A stretch of DNA of 64,000 nt from Bifidobacterium magnum (GCF_000741255.1 NZ_JGZB01000004.1:433047-497046), one strand, 5' to 3'; shown: positions 29,030 through 38,394, counted from the stretch's first letter. The notes: generated by a model not told the origin, from the letters alone. Translations and numbers: made by a program.

Positions 29030-30652
29030 ATGACCACCCAAGATCCAACCGCCCATCTGTTTGAAGCTTCGGAAGTAAGCTGCCGCATGCCGTCCGCCAA
29101 TGGACCGCGTGTAATCTTCGACCATCTTTCCTTTTATCTTGATGCCGGTGAAATCGTGGATATCACGGGCGCGTCGGGCGCCGGCAAATCCACATTGCTT
29201 ACGGCCTTCGCGCGCCTGAACGTCCATACGGACGCGACCTTGCGTATCAAAGGCGTCGATTCCTCTTCGATGACGCCTCAGGAATGGCGCGAACAGGTGT
29301 CCTATTTGCCACAAACCTCCACGCTGATGGGGCAGAGTGTGGCGGACGCCATCCGCCTGCCGTTCACGTTCAAAATCCGCGAACGGCATTCCGGCCAGAC
29401 CGCGCAAGAAATCCTGCCCGACGCCAAGATCCGCGCCATGCTGGATTCGATCGGCTGTAACGATATCGATTTGACGCGCAACCCGCGCGATCTTTCCGGA
29501 GGCCAGGCGGCGCGCGTATCGCTTGCGCGCACGCTGTTGACCAGCCCGAAAGTCCTGCTCGCGGACGAGGTGGACGCCGGCCTCGACCCTGACAACGCGA
29601 ATCTGGTGGGGGAGATCATGGCGAAGGCCGCGTCCGAAGGCATGGGCATTGTGCGCATCCGCCATCGCGCCACCGACCACCGTGCCACGCGCATGTATGA
29701 GCTCGCCAATGGCGCATTGCGGGAAATCACTGCGGCAGCGGCGGCACAGGGGGGGCGAGGCGTGAGCACAAGCACGTATACCGTCATCGATGTATGGGGC
29801 CTTGTTTTCGCCATGCTTATGGTGTGCGCGGCGGCGGGAATCTCCATGGCCATGAAATTGGGCGTGGGCAAGTCGCTCGTCTGGAATTCCATACGTTCGC
29901 TCGTACAGCTGCTCGCCATGGGCGTGGTGATCGAGTATGTGATCAAGCTCAACAATGCGTGGATCACGATCGGTCTGATCTGCCTTATGGTGTTGGCCGC
30001 CACTGAAATCACAATGAACCGCGCCAAAGGGGCGCCAAGCGGCATGGTCGGCATTGTATTGCTGTCCTTGGCCATCACGATGCTGCTCATGCTCACGCTG
30101 GTGACCGAAGTGATTATTCGGCCAAAGAATTGGGCGCTTCCCGAGCTCATCATTCCACTTACGGGCATGCTGCTGGGCAACGCCGTGTCCACGCTGGCGC
30201 TGGGCATGAGCCGTTTCTTTGATTCGATGCGCGAGCGCGCCAACGACATCCAGACCATGCTGGCGCTGGGAGCTTCGCCGTGGGAAGCGGCGCGGCCGTC
30301 CATCCGCAGTTCGGTCAGGCTTGGATTGCTGCCGACCATCGCCAAATTGGAGACGGCCGGCATTGTCACGATTCCCGGCATGATGTCGGGCCAGATCATT
30401 TCCGGAGAGAATCCGTTCGAAGCAGCCAAGTACCAGTTCGTACTGCTGACGGCCATCGCCGCGCTCACGCTCGTGGCGGACGCCGTCACGCTGCTGTTCA
30501 TTTACAAACGCTGCTTCACGTCTTACGACCGGTATCTCGTGCCGCCGCCGGCGCCGCAACTGACCCTCAAGACTTTCGGGTCGTTGTTCCGCAAAGCTTC
30601 GCGCAAGGAAATGCTGGAAGAAGGCACGGACGGGGCGCGCAAATCCGAATAA
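29030..30652 (+). CDS. Fused FetA-FetB ABC transporter (ATPase plus UPF0014 permease)
   Basis: A 540-residue protein. The first 240 residues are an ABC ATPase with Walker A GASGAGKST, signature LSGGQAARVSLARTLL and Walker B VLLADEVDAGLD. The rest is a UPF0014/FetB permease with about seven membrane segments and the marks ATEITMNRAKGAPSG and VTIPGMMSGQIISGENP. FetAB exports or handles metal ions (iron) in E. coli; here the role is unproved. The domains meet at a run of seven G (29749-29755). With six G the ATPase would stop at a TGA that overlaps a GTG start of the permease, so the fusion may come from a one-base insertion. Not obviously related to xylan use. Confidence 0.85.
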   Translation: MTTQDPTAHLFEASEVSCRMPSANGPRVIFDHLSFYLDAGEIVDITGASGAGKSTLLTAFARLNVHTDATLRIKGVDSSSMTPQEWREQVSYLPQTSTLMGQSVADAIRLPFTFKIRERHSGQTAQEILPDAKIRAMLDSIGCNDIDLTRNPRDLSGGQAARVSLARTLLTSPKVLLADEVDAGLDPDNANLVGEIMAKAASEGMGIVRIRHRATDHRATRMYELANGALREITAAAAAQGGRGVSTSTYTVIDVWGLVFAMLMVCAAAGISMAMKLGVGKSLVWNSIRSLVQLLAMGVVIEYVIKLNNAWITIGLICLMVLAATEITMNRAKGAPSGMVGIVLLSLAITMLLMLTLVTEVIIRPKNWALPELIIPLTGMLLGNAVSTLALGMSRFFDSMRERANDIQTMLALGASPWEAARPSIRSSVRLGLLPTIAKLETAGIVTIPGMMSGQIISGENPFEAAKYQFVLLTAIAALTLVADAVTLLFIYKRCFTSYDRYLVPPPAPQLTLKTFGSLFRKASRKEMLEEGTDGARKSE

Positions 30653-30669
30653 TATATCCGGATTCCCTC

Positions 30670-31326
30670 TCAGATTTCGTCCGACAGTCCGTCGTAAGCC
30701 GGATCATGGTCAGGCAACGGCTTGATGACGCGGCACGGATTGCCGGCCGCGATCACGTTCGCCGGAATGTCCTTGGTAATGACGGAACCGGCGCCGATAA
30801 TCGTATTGTCGCCCACCGTCACTCCCGGACATACGGTCACGTTCGAACCGAACCACACATTGTCGCCGATCGTCACGGGAAGCGCGTGTTCCCAGCCGGC
30901 CAGGCGCATGCGGATATCGAACGCGTGGTTCGGAGTGTTGATCGTGCAGCGCGGGCCGATCAGGCAGTGCGCGCCAAGCGTGACGATACCGCCGCCCACA
31001 ATCATGAAATCATTGTTGATGAACGTATCGTGGCCGATGAACAGCGCCATGCCGTACTCGATACGGAACGGTGCCGTGATTTCCACATGTTCCTCGGCGC
31101 CCGGCACGAGCTCATGGAACAAGCGGTACGCTTCCTCTGGATCCGTGTAATAGAGACGGTTGATTTCGTTGCTCATCTGCGCGCCGCGCTGCACGTGGCC
31201 GTGCAACGTCTTCGACTTGCGGTACTGCGTGGGCTCTCCCGAAAACAGGCGGCGCAAGTCATCGTCGTCCGGATAGGCGCGCAATGCCTGTTCCACGGCC
31301 GCTTGACGTTGTTCATTGATGTCCAT
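30670..31326 (-). CDS. maa: Maltose/galactoside O-acetyltransferase
   Basis: A 218-residue left-handed beta-helix acetyltransferase that moves acetyl from acetyl-CoA to sugars. The N-terminal Mac domain is present (YRKSKTLHGHVQRGAQMSNE), then hexapeptide repeats, the catalytic His in INTPNHAFD and the closing ITKDIPANVIAAGNPCRVIK. The ATG at 31326 with GAAGAGG upstream is chosen; 42 further in-frame upstream residues lie in the terminator region and look noncoding. It lies downstream of xylB but behind a terminator, so it may have its own expression. Confidence 0.92.
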   Translation of the reverse strand: MDINEQRQAAVEQALRAYPDDDDLRRLFSGEPTQYRKSKTLHGHVQRGAQMSNEINRLYYTDPEEAYRLFHELVPGAEEHVEITAPFRIEYGMALFIGHDTFINNDFMIVGGGIVTLGAHCLIGPRCTINTPNHAFDIRMRLAGWEHALPVTIGDNVWFGSNVTVCPGVTVGDNTIIGAGSVITKDIPANVIAAGNPCRVIKPLPDHDPAYDGLSDEI

Positions 31327-31404
31327 AATCCTCTTCCATTCACGTCGTTGTTGAGTGGTGTGCTGTAGATACGATTGAGTATACGAGTTTTTGTGAACGG
31401 TAAC

Positions 31405-31475
31405 AAAAAGGCCGCCCATGGCACGGGGGTCCATGTGCGGCCTTGGTCTCATGATCGCGCCGTCAAGAGCGCGAT
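31405..31475 (-). terminator. Terminator of xylB (two stacked hairpins)
   Basis: Read on the minus strand, a first hairpin (ATCGCGC arms at 31454-31460 and 31469-31475) is followed by a 12-base-pair stem with one mismatch (31431-31442 with 31410-31421) and then TTTTT. It sits just after the xylB stop. Confidence 0.8.
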
Positions 31476-31479
31476 ACCG

Positions 31480-33030
31480 TCATCCGCGAGCCTTGACATA
31501 CGCTTCGTACACGGCCGGCTGCGGGCGTCCCGTTTCCGTGCCGCTCAGCGCCACGTCCCACTGCGGGGCCTCGTCTTCGCCCGACAGCACCCATGCGGCC
31601 TGGCGTGCGGCGCCAATGGCCACGTATTCGTCGGTTACCGGAAGCGTCACGTCCATGCCGAAGATGCTCGGGGAGAGCTTGCGCACGGCCTGCGACTTGG
31701 CTCCGCCGCCGATGAGCAGGATGCGCGTGATCGGCGCGCCCAACGAACGGATGATCTCGATGCAGTCGCGCTGCGAGCACAGCAGGCCCTCGACGAACGC
31801 GCGCGCGATGTTGACGCGCTTCGTGTTCTGCAGCGTCATGCCCGTAAGCGTGGCGCAAGCATCCGGACGGTTCGGCGTGCGCTCGCCGTCGAAGTAGGGG
31901 ACAAGCGTGATGCCGCAAGCGCCCGGCTTCGAGGACAGCGCCAAATCGGTCAGCTCGTCGTAGTCCACGTCGAGGGCGGCACGGCCGGCGTCGAGGATGC
32001 GCGAACCGTTGATCGTGCAGGCGAGCGGTAGGAAGTGTCCCGTGCAGTCGGCGAAGCCCGAGACGGAACCCGTCAGGTCGTATACGGGCGTTTCGCTGAT
32101 GGCCGCGGCCACGCCGCTGGTGCCCAGCGACACCGAAACATCGCCGACCTTCATGCCCAGGCCGAGGGAGGCCATGGCGTTGTCGCCGCCACCGGGGGCG
32201 ATGATGCAGCCGCCTTCCACATTGGCGCCGGCGATGGCCGGATCAGCCTTGACGGGAGCGGCTTCATGGGCCGTGAGCACGGTCGGGAGAATGATGCGCT
32301 CGGCCTGTGCCAGCGCCTCGTCGGTGGGATGCGCGGCGCCATCGGAACCGAGGGCAAGCGCCAGCAGGTCGCGGCGGTAGGTGTCCGTGGCCGCGTCGAA
32401 GTAAGAAGTGCCCGAAGCGTCGCTACGGTCCGTGAACAGGGCGTCAAGATGGGCGTCCTCGCCTTCGGCCACGGGGCCGAAACCGGCGATGCGCCAGCTG
32501 AGCCAGTCGTGCGGCAGGCAGATGGCGGCGATCTTGCTGGCGAGCTGCGGTTCGTGCTCGGCGACCCACTTCACCTTCGTAAGCGTGTAGGAAGCCACGG
32601 GGGAGGATCCGACGGCCTGGACCCAACGCTGGCGGCCGCGGATCATGATGATGTCTTTGGTGTCGCCTTCGGGCTCGTTGGAATCGGGCAGGGCCGGCGC
32701 CAGGCCCAGCTCGTAGATAAGCGCTTGCGCCTGCGGGGCGGAGCTCGTGTCATTCCAGAGCATGGCGTCGCGAATCACGTTGCCGCGCTCGTCGAGCAGC
32801 ACCATGCCGTGCTGCTGTCCGCCTACAGCGATAGCTTGCACGTCGTCAAGACCGCCGGCCTGCTCGCTCGCCTCCTGGAACGCCTTCCACCAGTACTCGG
32901 GGTTGACGGTGGATCCATCTGGGTGCTTCGCCTGGCCGAATCGTACGAGTGCTCCAGTTTCCGCATTGGTGATGCGGACTTTGCATGACTGTGTAGAAGT
33001 GTCTACACCGGCTACCAGTACTTGGCTCAT
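31480..33030 (-). CDS. xylB: Xylulokinase
   Basis: A 516-residue FGGY-family kinase that phosphorylates D-xylulose at O5 in the cytosol, feeding the pentose phosphate pathway and the fructose-6-phosphate phosphoketolase shunt. The N-terminal VAGVDTSTQSCKVRI phosphate loop, the MVLLDERGNVIRDAMLWND substrate motif and GGDNAMASLGLGM with the catalytic Asp region are visible, as is ILLIGGGAKSQAVRKL of the second ATPase lobe. The start follows AAGGAG. The spacer to the divergent ROK gene holds likely promoters for both. Confidence 0.95.
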   Translation of the reverse strand: MSQVLVAGVDTSTQSCKVRITNAETGALVRFGQAKHPDGSTVNPEYWWKAFQEASEQAGGLDDVQAIAVGGQQHGMVLLDERGNVIRDAMLWNDTSSAPQAQALIYELGLAPALPDSNEPEGDTKDIIMIRGRQRWVQAVGSSPVASYTLTKVKWVAEHEPQLASKIAAICLPHDWLSWRIAGFGPVAEGEDAHLDALFTDRSDASGTSYFDAATDTYRRDLLALALGSDGAAHPTDEALAQAERIILPTVLTAHEAAPVKADPAIAGANVEGGCIIAPGGGDNAMASLGLGMKVGDVSVSLGTSGVAAAISETPVYDLTGSVSGFADCTGHFLPLACTINGSRILDAGRAALDVDYDELTDLALSSKPGACGITLVPYFDGERTPNRPDACATLTGMTLQNTKRVNIARAFVEGLLCSQRDCIEIIRSLGAPITRILLIGGGAKSQAVRKLSPSIFGMDVTLPVTDEYVAIGAARQAAWVLSGEDEAPQWDVALSGTETGRPQPAVYEAYVKARG

Positions 33031-33235
33031 GGGTACTCCTTACTATGCTTCTGGTGCCGATCCGCTTTGATCGACGATAAAACGAACCAGATAGTTAGAC
33101 GATTAAATTATTATACAATAGTGTAGCATCGTAATCGCGCGTTGTAAGGAAAACACGCGAGTGTCTAGATAAAACCTCAAACTTTGTAGTGCGAGGAAAA
33201 TGGTATATGTGCCTTAGAAATGGCGGGTAACTATC
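33031..33235. promoter_or_regulatory. Divergent spacer between xylB and the ROK regulator
   Basis: A strongly AT-rich 40-base core (about 33085-33125) lies between the divergent starts. TTAGACGATTAAATTATTAT at 33094-33113 recalls the TTAGTTC...AAATTAAT element of the xylA leader; both could bind the ROK protein. Exact -35/-10 boxes cannot be fixed with confidence. Confidence 0.4.
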
Positions 33236-34459
33236 ATGGCTGCTTTGAAGCGCATCAACCAAGATGATTTGCGCACCCACAACCTGTCTGTGGTGATCAA
33301 CACCCTACTGCGCTCGTCCGAACCGTTGAGTCGTGCCGATCTGGCCAAAGAGACGGGGCTGACCAAGGCGACAATGTCCCTGCTCACGTCCATGCTGCTC
33401 GAACACCGCAGCCTGAAGGAAGGTGTTCCGTCCGTGCAATCCGTGTACGGGCGTCCCAGCACCCCGCTGAGCATCAATGGGGGCGCCGTGTGCGGTATCG
33501 GCGTGCAAATCAACACCGACGGCTATGGATACATGGTGCTTGACCTAGACGGCACCGTTGTCGCGGAACGCTGGATCTCCAAGAATCTGCAAACGGCCGA
33601 CGCGACCGCGATTTTCGGTGACCTCGATACCATGCTGTCCGACCAGATTTCCACTTTGCAGTCGCGCGGCTACACGATCTCGGGAGCCGGCCTTGCGTTG
33701 CCCGGACTCGTGGCCAACCGCACCGAGCTGCTCGTAGCGCGCAACCTGGGTTGGGAACGTTTGGACCTCATGCAGTTCCCCGTCGTGGAACGCCTCAACA
33801 TGATCGCCGGCAATGAAGCGAACATGGCCGCGATCGCCCAACTGCCCGGCTACGCCGCATACCGGCGTGACGATTGCCTCGTGGGGGCGAACAGTTCCTT
33901 TATTTATGTGTCCACGGACATCGGCATTGGCGGCGCCCTTGTGCGCGACGGGCGCGTGATTGTGGGAGACCACGGATTCGCCGGCGAAATCGGCCACCTG
34001 GCTGTGGAGATGGACGGCCCCGTCTGCCGCTGCGGACGCCATGGCTGCCTAGAGGTATATGCGGGACGCCGTTCCATGATCGAAGCCGCGGGTATCGCTT
34101 CAGGCGACGAGTCCTTCAATATCGACGCCGTAACGGAACTGTTCCGCCGTTTGCGTCAGGGAGACCCGCAAGTCGAGGCGATTGTGGACCGAGGCATGGA
34201 GGCGATGGGATCGGCGCTCGCGTCCCTTATCAATCTTTCGGACATGGACACCGTGCTGATCGGCGGCATGTGGAACTTGTTTGACGACGAATATCTCCAG
34301 GAGCTGCGCAACGGCATTCAGCGGCGCATCCTGTCGCGCAATATTGTGGACGTACGCATCATGCGCGCCAATACGCTGCCGCTTCCGGCCTTGTATGGAG
34401 CCGCGTTGACGGGCCTGCGCCGGTTTGTGGACGATCCGCTCCAGTTCATGCAAGAATGA
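33236..34459 (+). CDS. ROK-family transcriptional regulator (XylR/NagC type)
   Basis: A 407-residue regulator. An N-terminal winged helix-turn-helix (about 15-70, SRADLAKETGLTKATMSLLT) is joined to a ROK sugar-kinase-like domain. The zinc motif CRCGRHGCLEVYAG follows GEIGHLAVEMDGP. The kinase-type catalytic loop is not needed for a regulator. Being divergent from xylB, it is the likely local xylose-responsive repressor, acting alongside the LacI protein at 20532-21557; this is inferred from position. The start ATG at 33236 has GGCGGG upstream. Confidence 0.9.
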   Translation: MAALKRINQDDLRTHNLSVVINTLLRSSEPLSRADLAKETGLTKATMSLLTSMLLEHRSLKEGVPSVQSVYGRPSTPLSINGGAVCGIGVQINTDGYGYMVLDLDGTVVAERWISKNLQTADATAIFGDLDTMLSDQISTLQSRGYTISGAGLALPGLVANRTELLVARNLGWERLDLMQFPVVERLNMIAGNEANMAAIAQLPGYAAYRRDDCLVGANSSFIYVSTDIGIGGALVRDGRVIVGDHGFAGEIGHLAVEMDGPVCRCGRHGCLEVYAGRRSMIEAAGIASGDESFNIDAVTELFRRLRQGDPQVEAIVDRGMEAMGSALASLINLSDMDTVLIGGMWNLFDDEYLQELRNGIQRRILSRNIVDVRIMRANTLPLPALYGAALTGLRRFVDDPLQFMQE

Positions 34460-34585
34460 GCGTGACGCGCCCCCAATAATGCGGACTTGCTACAGTGGCC
34501 ATCATGAGCGTTCCCGCCCGTGCCGCACAGGTCAAGGAACGCTTGGATACATGGTACTGTGTGCGGCCGCATCCAAGGGGGCAAC

Positions 34586-35191
34586 ATGTCTTCAATCACT
34601 CAATCCGTCCGACGGGGATCATTCGCGTGGACCACGGCCGACATAGCCGTGGGCGCCGCGCTCGGAGTCGCCTGCGGCGTCATTTTCTGGGCGTTCAATT
34701 TCGCATATTCGGCCGTCTCTCCGTTGCTGGGCGCCGTGCTTCCCGGATGCGCGAGCCTGCTGCATGCGGTGTGGTATTTTTCCGGCACCTTCGCGATGCT
34801 CATTTTGCGCAAGCCCGGCGCCGCCATTTATGTCAATGTGGTGGGCTGCATTGCGCAAATGCTGCTGGGCAGCCAGTTTGATGTCGCGTTCGTGTTGATC
34901 TCGGCCATTCCGCAAGGAGTGTGTGCGGAGATTCCGTTCGCCTTGACGCGTTACCGTTCCTATACGCTGCCGCTGTCGATTTGCTCGGGCCTGTGCGCGG
35001 CGCTTGAATACGGACTGTATCTGCTGTTCGTCCAGTACCAGGGCGTCGCGTTCCTGAGCCCGCGCGGCATTACGCATATGATCTGCGAATTGATCGGCGG
35101 TGCGCTGATCTGCGGCGTCGGCAGCTGGGCCATGTACCGGGCGATCCGACGCACGGGCGCGCTCGACCATCTCTCGTCGGGCAGGAAATAA
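34586..35191 (+). CDS. ykoE: ECF transporter substrate-binding subunit YkoE (thiamine / HMP type)
   Basis: A 201-residue membrane protein with about five or six segments. ALGVACGVIFWAFNFAYSAVSPLLGAVLPG and SAIPQGVCAEIPFALTRYR are typical of YkoE, the substrate component of a vitamin B1-precursor transporter. The ATG at 34586 has GGGGGC upstream. In bifidobacteria and Bacillus ykoE normally precedes ykoD (ATPase) and ykoC (coupling protein); here neither is present, because a terminator and a minus-strand gene follow. No TPP riboswitch was found in the 126 bases upstream. It must borrow an energy module or be inactive. Confidence 0.85.
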   Translation: MSSITQSVRRGSFAWTTADIAVGAALGVACGVIFWAFNFAYSAVSPLLGAVLPGCASLLHAVWYFSGTFAMLILRKPGAAIYVNVVGCIAQMLLGSQFDVAFVLISAIPQGVCAEIPFALTRYRSYTLPLSICSGLCAALEYGLYLLFVQYQGVAFLSPRGITHMICELIGGALICGVGSWAMYRAIRRTGALDHLSSGRK

Positions 35192-35208
35192 ATATATATA
35201 AAAAATAA

Positions 35209-35250
35209 GAAGTGCGATGGTCCGGAAAAGACCACCGCACTTCTTTTATA
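35209..35250. terminator. Bidirectional terminator between ykoE and the MFS gene
   Basis: A 14-base stem with one A-C mismatch (35209-35222 with 35230-35243), a CGGAAAA loop, TTTTATATA on one side and an A/T-rich tract on the other. It serves two convergent genes. Confidence 0.88.
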
Positions 35251-35282
35251 TATGGCTTTTATATATAGCGACTATTGAACGA

Positions 35283-36710
35283 TTACTGTTCGTTCGGATC
35301 GTCACGATAGAACGACTTGTAATGCAGCTGCATCCAGACGATACCGAAAATCACGATAACCGCGTAGATGACGAACAGCACCATGGCGTTCGAGCCCGTG
35401 CCCTGCTGGCCGAACAGGTTCAGCGCGCCGAACGGCTTCTCGGCGATCGGGCCGCCGAACAGCGCGATACCGATGGCGGCGGATCCCTGCATGGCCAAAT
35501 CGTTCATGCCCACGCCGCGGCCGGACTGTTCGGGCGGAAGCGTGTCGAGCACGGTGTCGACGGTCGGGGAGTACAGCGTCGCCATGCCGCAATACGGGAA
35601 AATCATCATGATGCCGATGGCGACAGGACCGAGATTGAGCAGCAATGCGGCGCCTGCGAAACCGATGGCCATAAGCGTGCCACCCAGCACAATCGCGCGG
35701 TGCTTGCCGATCTTCGTGACGATCTTGCCCGAGCACACGCCCGTAATCGTGGCCAGAATCAGGGCCGGCAGCAGCATGAAGGAGACCTGCGAGCTCTTCA
35801 TGTGGAACACGTCGGCGCTGAAGCTGTTGACCAGCGGCGTGATCGAGTAGTTGATGAAGTAGAAGATCACAATAAGCAGCACGGATTCGCGCCAGCGGAC
35901 GTTCTTGAAGAAGTCGGGCGTGATGAACGGGTCGGACGCGCGCGAGATGTAGATGGCGAACAGCGTGAAGAACGCCACGGACACGACCAGCATCCACCAG
36001 GCGAGCATCGAGAAGAACAGCGTCAGGAACAGGATCGCCATGCCGAACAGGCCGAAGCCCGGAATGTCGATATGCGTGTCGCCGCCCGTCTTGTCGGGAA
36101 GGTCCTTGAGCAGCACCGGAAGGAAGATTACGGTGACGACGGGGATCAGGAACAGGAACGCCCAGTTGATTTCACTGAAGATGCCCGCGGACAGCACGCC
36201 GATGGCCGTGGCGAGCTGATAGTCGGCCGTAAACAGGCCGAAGTACAGCAGCTTCTCCTTGGCCGTCAAATAGCGGGCCACAATCACCAGATAGACGGAA
36301 CCGCCCGTCTGGAAACCGATCGTCTGGATAATGCGGAAGATGATGACGAACAGCATGTTGCCGTGAAGCAGGAAACCGCATACGGAGCCGAAACACAGGG
36401 CGGCGACGCCGAAGACGGTCATCTTCTTGAGCGAGGCGAAGTCGCCCAAGGAACCGTAGATGAAGCACACAATGCCAAGGACCACGCCCGGAATGGCCGT
36501 GATCAGCGAGGCTTGGTCGGGGGCGCCCAGATCGCTGCCGATCTTCTCAAACACCATGTTGAATGCCTGGAGGCACAACACGCCCACCAGATAAATGAAC
36601 AGCAGCGGAAGCAGCGTCTTCTTGGCTCGTCGGGCCGTTTCATTGAAGCGCTGTTGCTCTTCGTCCAACGCGTCGGCGTCGGCGGGGTTCAATGTCGTTG
36701 AGTTATTCAT
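35283..36710 (-). CDS. MFS transporter, 12-14 segment (DHA2-like), possible nucleoside or drug carrier
   Basis: A 475-residue major facilitator with a 30-residue charged N-terminus and about 14 hydrophobic segments. YGSLGDFASLKKMTVFG after helix 2 matches the MFS loop motif, and the overall shape resembles drug:proton antiporters of the EmrB/QacA type. It precedes nucleoside salvage genes on the same strand. Two motifs upstream of it recur before deoD and nupC, which argues for a nucleoside-linked role; the substrate is unknown. The ATG at 36710 has AGAGAG upstream; the frame extends 43 codons further without support. Confidence 0.8.
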   Translation of the reverse strand: MNNSTTLNPADADALDEEQQRFNETARRAKKTLLPLLFIYLVGVLCLQAFNMVFEKIGSDLGAPDQASLITAIPGVVLGIVCFIYGSLGDFASLKKMTVFGVAALCFGSVCGFLLHGNMLFVIIFRIIQTIGFQTGGSVYLVIVARYLTAKEKLLYFGLFTADYQLATAIGVLSAGIFSEINWAFLFLIPVVTVIFLPVLLKDLPDKTGGDTHIDIPGFGLFGMAILFLTLFFSMLAWWMLVVSVAFFTLFAIYISRASDPFITPDFFKNVRWRESVLLIVIFYFINYSITPLVNSFSADVFHMKSSQVSFMLLPALILATITGVCSGKIVTKIGKHRAIVLGGTLMAIGFAGAALLLNLGPVAIGIMMIFPYCGMATLYSPTVDTVLDTLPPEQSGRGVGMNDLAMQGSAAIGIALFGGPIAEKPFGALNLFGQQGTGSNAMVLFVIYAVIVIFGIVWMQLHYKSFYRDDPNEQ

Positions 36711-36733
36711 GTTCTCTCTTTGTGCCGGCATCT

Positions 36734-36752
36734 TGTGCACACCATGTGCGCG
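36734..36752 (-). promoter_or_regulatory. Motif shared with the deoD leader
   Basis: TGTGCACACCATGTGCGCG on the plus strand; the deoD leader has the near-identical TGTGCACCACCATGTGCACG at 39126-39145. Both lie 17-24 bases upstream of a start codon. Confidence 0.45.
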
Positions 36753-37068
36753 ACTTGTAACAGCGACCCGCTGGCGATGGTCGCTAAGCCATACCTTCTG
36801 ACAAACAGGGGCCTGGGCGTATCTCGAAGGCACTGGCATTGTGTCTTAAAAGGCGTACATCAGGTCGGAACTTGGAGTTTGAACGATGCTACCAATCGTG
36901 GCGATGTTCGTTGAGTACTATAGCGACGCATCTAGACGATAAAACGTTTCACCAACCGGTTTGAGTCGCGCGGCCATCATGGAAAACGGTCGGCACGGCA
37001 CACTTCTGACGGATTGAGAGGGGGTGCCGGACCGGCCGATGCATGGGAAGGAAAAGCTTCGTGAGGCG
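36753..37068. promoter_or_regulatory. Upstream region of the MFS gene with AAACGTTT operator
   Basis: No gene is seen. The plus strand at 36942-36954 reads AAACGTTTCACCA; its complement TGGTGAAACGTTT is repeated exactly at 43040-43052 in front of nupC. The palindrome AACCGGTT (36954-36961) follows directly. An AAACGTTT core is typical of LacI-family operators. The stretch between 36965 and 37068, up to the deoA stop, shows nothing else. Confidence 0.55.
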
Positions 37069-38367
37069 TTACATAATGACTTGGTGGATGAGCTTGATGG
37101 GCTCAGCCTCTTCGCTGATCGTGATGTTGTCGCCGATCAGCTTGACGATATCGTCCACGTTTTCGCGATCGGAGTAAATCGTCAGGATGCTTTCGCCCTC
37201 TTCAACGCGGTCGCCGACTTTCTTGTCGAGCATCAATCCCACGGCGTAGTCGAGTTCGTCGTCCTTGGCCGCGCGGCCGCCGCCGAGCATCATCGAGGCG
37301 ATGCCCATTTCGTCGGCCTTCATGCGGGAAATGACACCGCTGGAAGGTGCCGTGAACGCGATCTTGTACTTGGCCTGAGGCATCAGCGTGTAGTCGTCGA
37401 CCACGTCGCCATTGCCACCCTGCGCTTCGATCATCTTGCGGAAGGTCTCCAGCGCCTTGCCGTTGTCGATGTTGGCCTGCAGCATGGTGCGCGCTTCCTC
37501 GAGCGAATCGGCCTTCTTGGCCATGACGACCATCTGGCTGCCGATCGTGAGCACGAGGTTCACCAAGTCCTCGGGGCCCTTGCCCTTGAGCACTTCGATG
37601 GATTCCTGGATTTCCAGCGCGTTGCCGATGGCCTTGCCCAGCGGCTGGTTCATGTCAGAAATGACGGCCATGGCGTTCATGCCCACGCCCTTGCCGATTT
37701 CCACAAGCGTGCGCGCGAGCTCTTCGGCCTCCTCGTCGGTTTTCATGAAGGCGCCGGCGCCCGTCTTGACGTCCATGACAAGCGCGTCCGTGCCCGAGGC
37801 GATCTTCTTGCTCATGATGGAACCGGCGATCAGCGGAATGGAACTTACGGTGTCCGTCACGTCGCGCAACGCGTAGATCTTCTTGTCGGCCGGCGCAATG
37901 TTTCCCGTAGCGCCAGCAATGATGCAGCCCACTTCGCGCAGCTGCTTCTTGAACGCATCCTCCTCGATTTCCACCTGGAATCCCGGGATGGCCTCAAGCT
38001 TGTCGAGCGTGCCGCCCGTGTGGCCAAGGCCTCGTCCCGAAATCATGGGCACCACAATGCCGAGCGAGGCGACCAGCGGCGCCAGCGGAATGCTGACCTT
38101 GTCGCCCACGCCGCCCGTGGAATGCTTGTCCACCTTGATGCCCGGGATGTCGCTCAAGTCGAGCTGGTCGCCCGAGTGGAGCATGTCCATGGTCAGGCGC
38201 TGCGTCTCCTCGGCGTTCATACCGTTGAACCAGATGGCCATAAGCAGCGCGCTGGCCTGATAGTCGGGGATCTCGCCATTGGTGTATCCCGTGACGAAAT
38301 AGTCGATTTGCTCGGGGGAGAGCGCTCCACCGTTACGCTTCGTGTCGATGACGTCTACCATACGCAT
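37069..38367 (-). CDS. deoA: Thymidine / pyrimidine-nucleoside phosphorylase
   Basis: A 432-residue enzyme that splits pyrimidine nucleosides with phosphate into base and (deoxy)ribose-1-phosphate. The family signature region (SGRGLGHTGGTLDKLEAIPG) and KVDKHSTGGVGDKVSIPLAP with the phosphate-binding loop are intact, as is VKTGAGAFM. The C-terminal third is the small alpha/beta domain. The start at 38367 follows AAAGGAG; an ATG two codons inside is possible. It lies 27 bases after deoD on the same strand, so the two form an operon supplying deoB. Confidence 0.94.
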   Translation of the reverse strand: MRMVDVIDTKRNGGALSPEQIDYFVTGYTNGEIPDYQASALLMAIWFNGMNAEETQRLTMDMLHSGDQLDLSDIPGIKVDKHSTGGVGDKVSIPLAPLVASLGIVVPMISGRGLGHTGGTLDKLEAIPGFQVEIEEDAFKKQLREVGCIIAGATGNIAPADKKIYALRDVTDTVSSIPLIAGSIMSKKIASGTDALVMDVKTGAGAFMKTDEEAEELARTLVEIGKGVGMNAMAVISDMNQPLGKAIGNALEIQESIEVLKGKGPEDLVNLVLTIGSQMVVMAKKADSLEEARTMLQANIDNGKALETFRKMIEAQGGNGDVVDDYTLMPQAKYKIAFTAPSSGVISRMKADEMGIASMMLGGGRAAKDDELDYAVGLMLDKKVGDRVEEGESILTIYSDRENVDDIVKLIGDNITISEEAEPIKLIHQVIM

Positions 38368-38394
38368 GATGAAACTCCTTTGTTCCCAGATCCC

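Noticed and set aside
34460..34585. Possible TPP riboswitch before ykoE
   Set aside because: Neither the CTGAGA nor the ACCTGATCTGG-type conserved boxes are present.
35217..36701. 494-codon plus-strand frame opposite the MFS gene
   Set aside because: Sequence is Asp/His/Gln/Arg noise complementary to membrane-helix codons; no ribosome site or motif.
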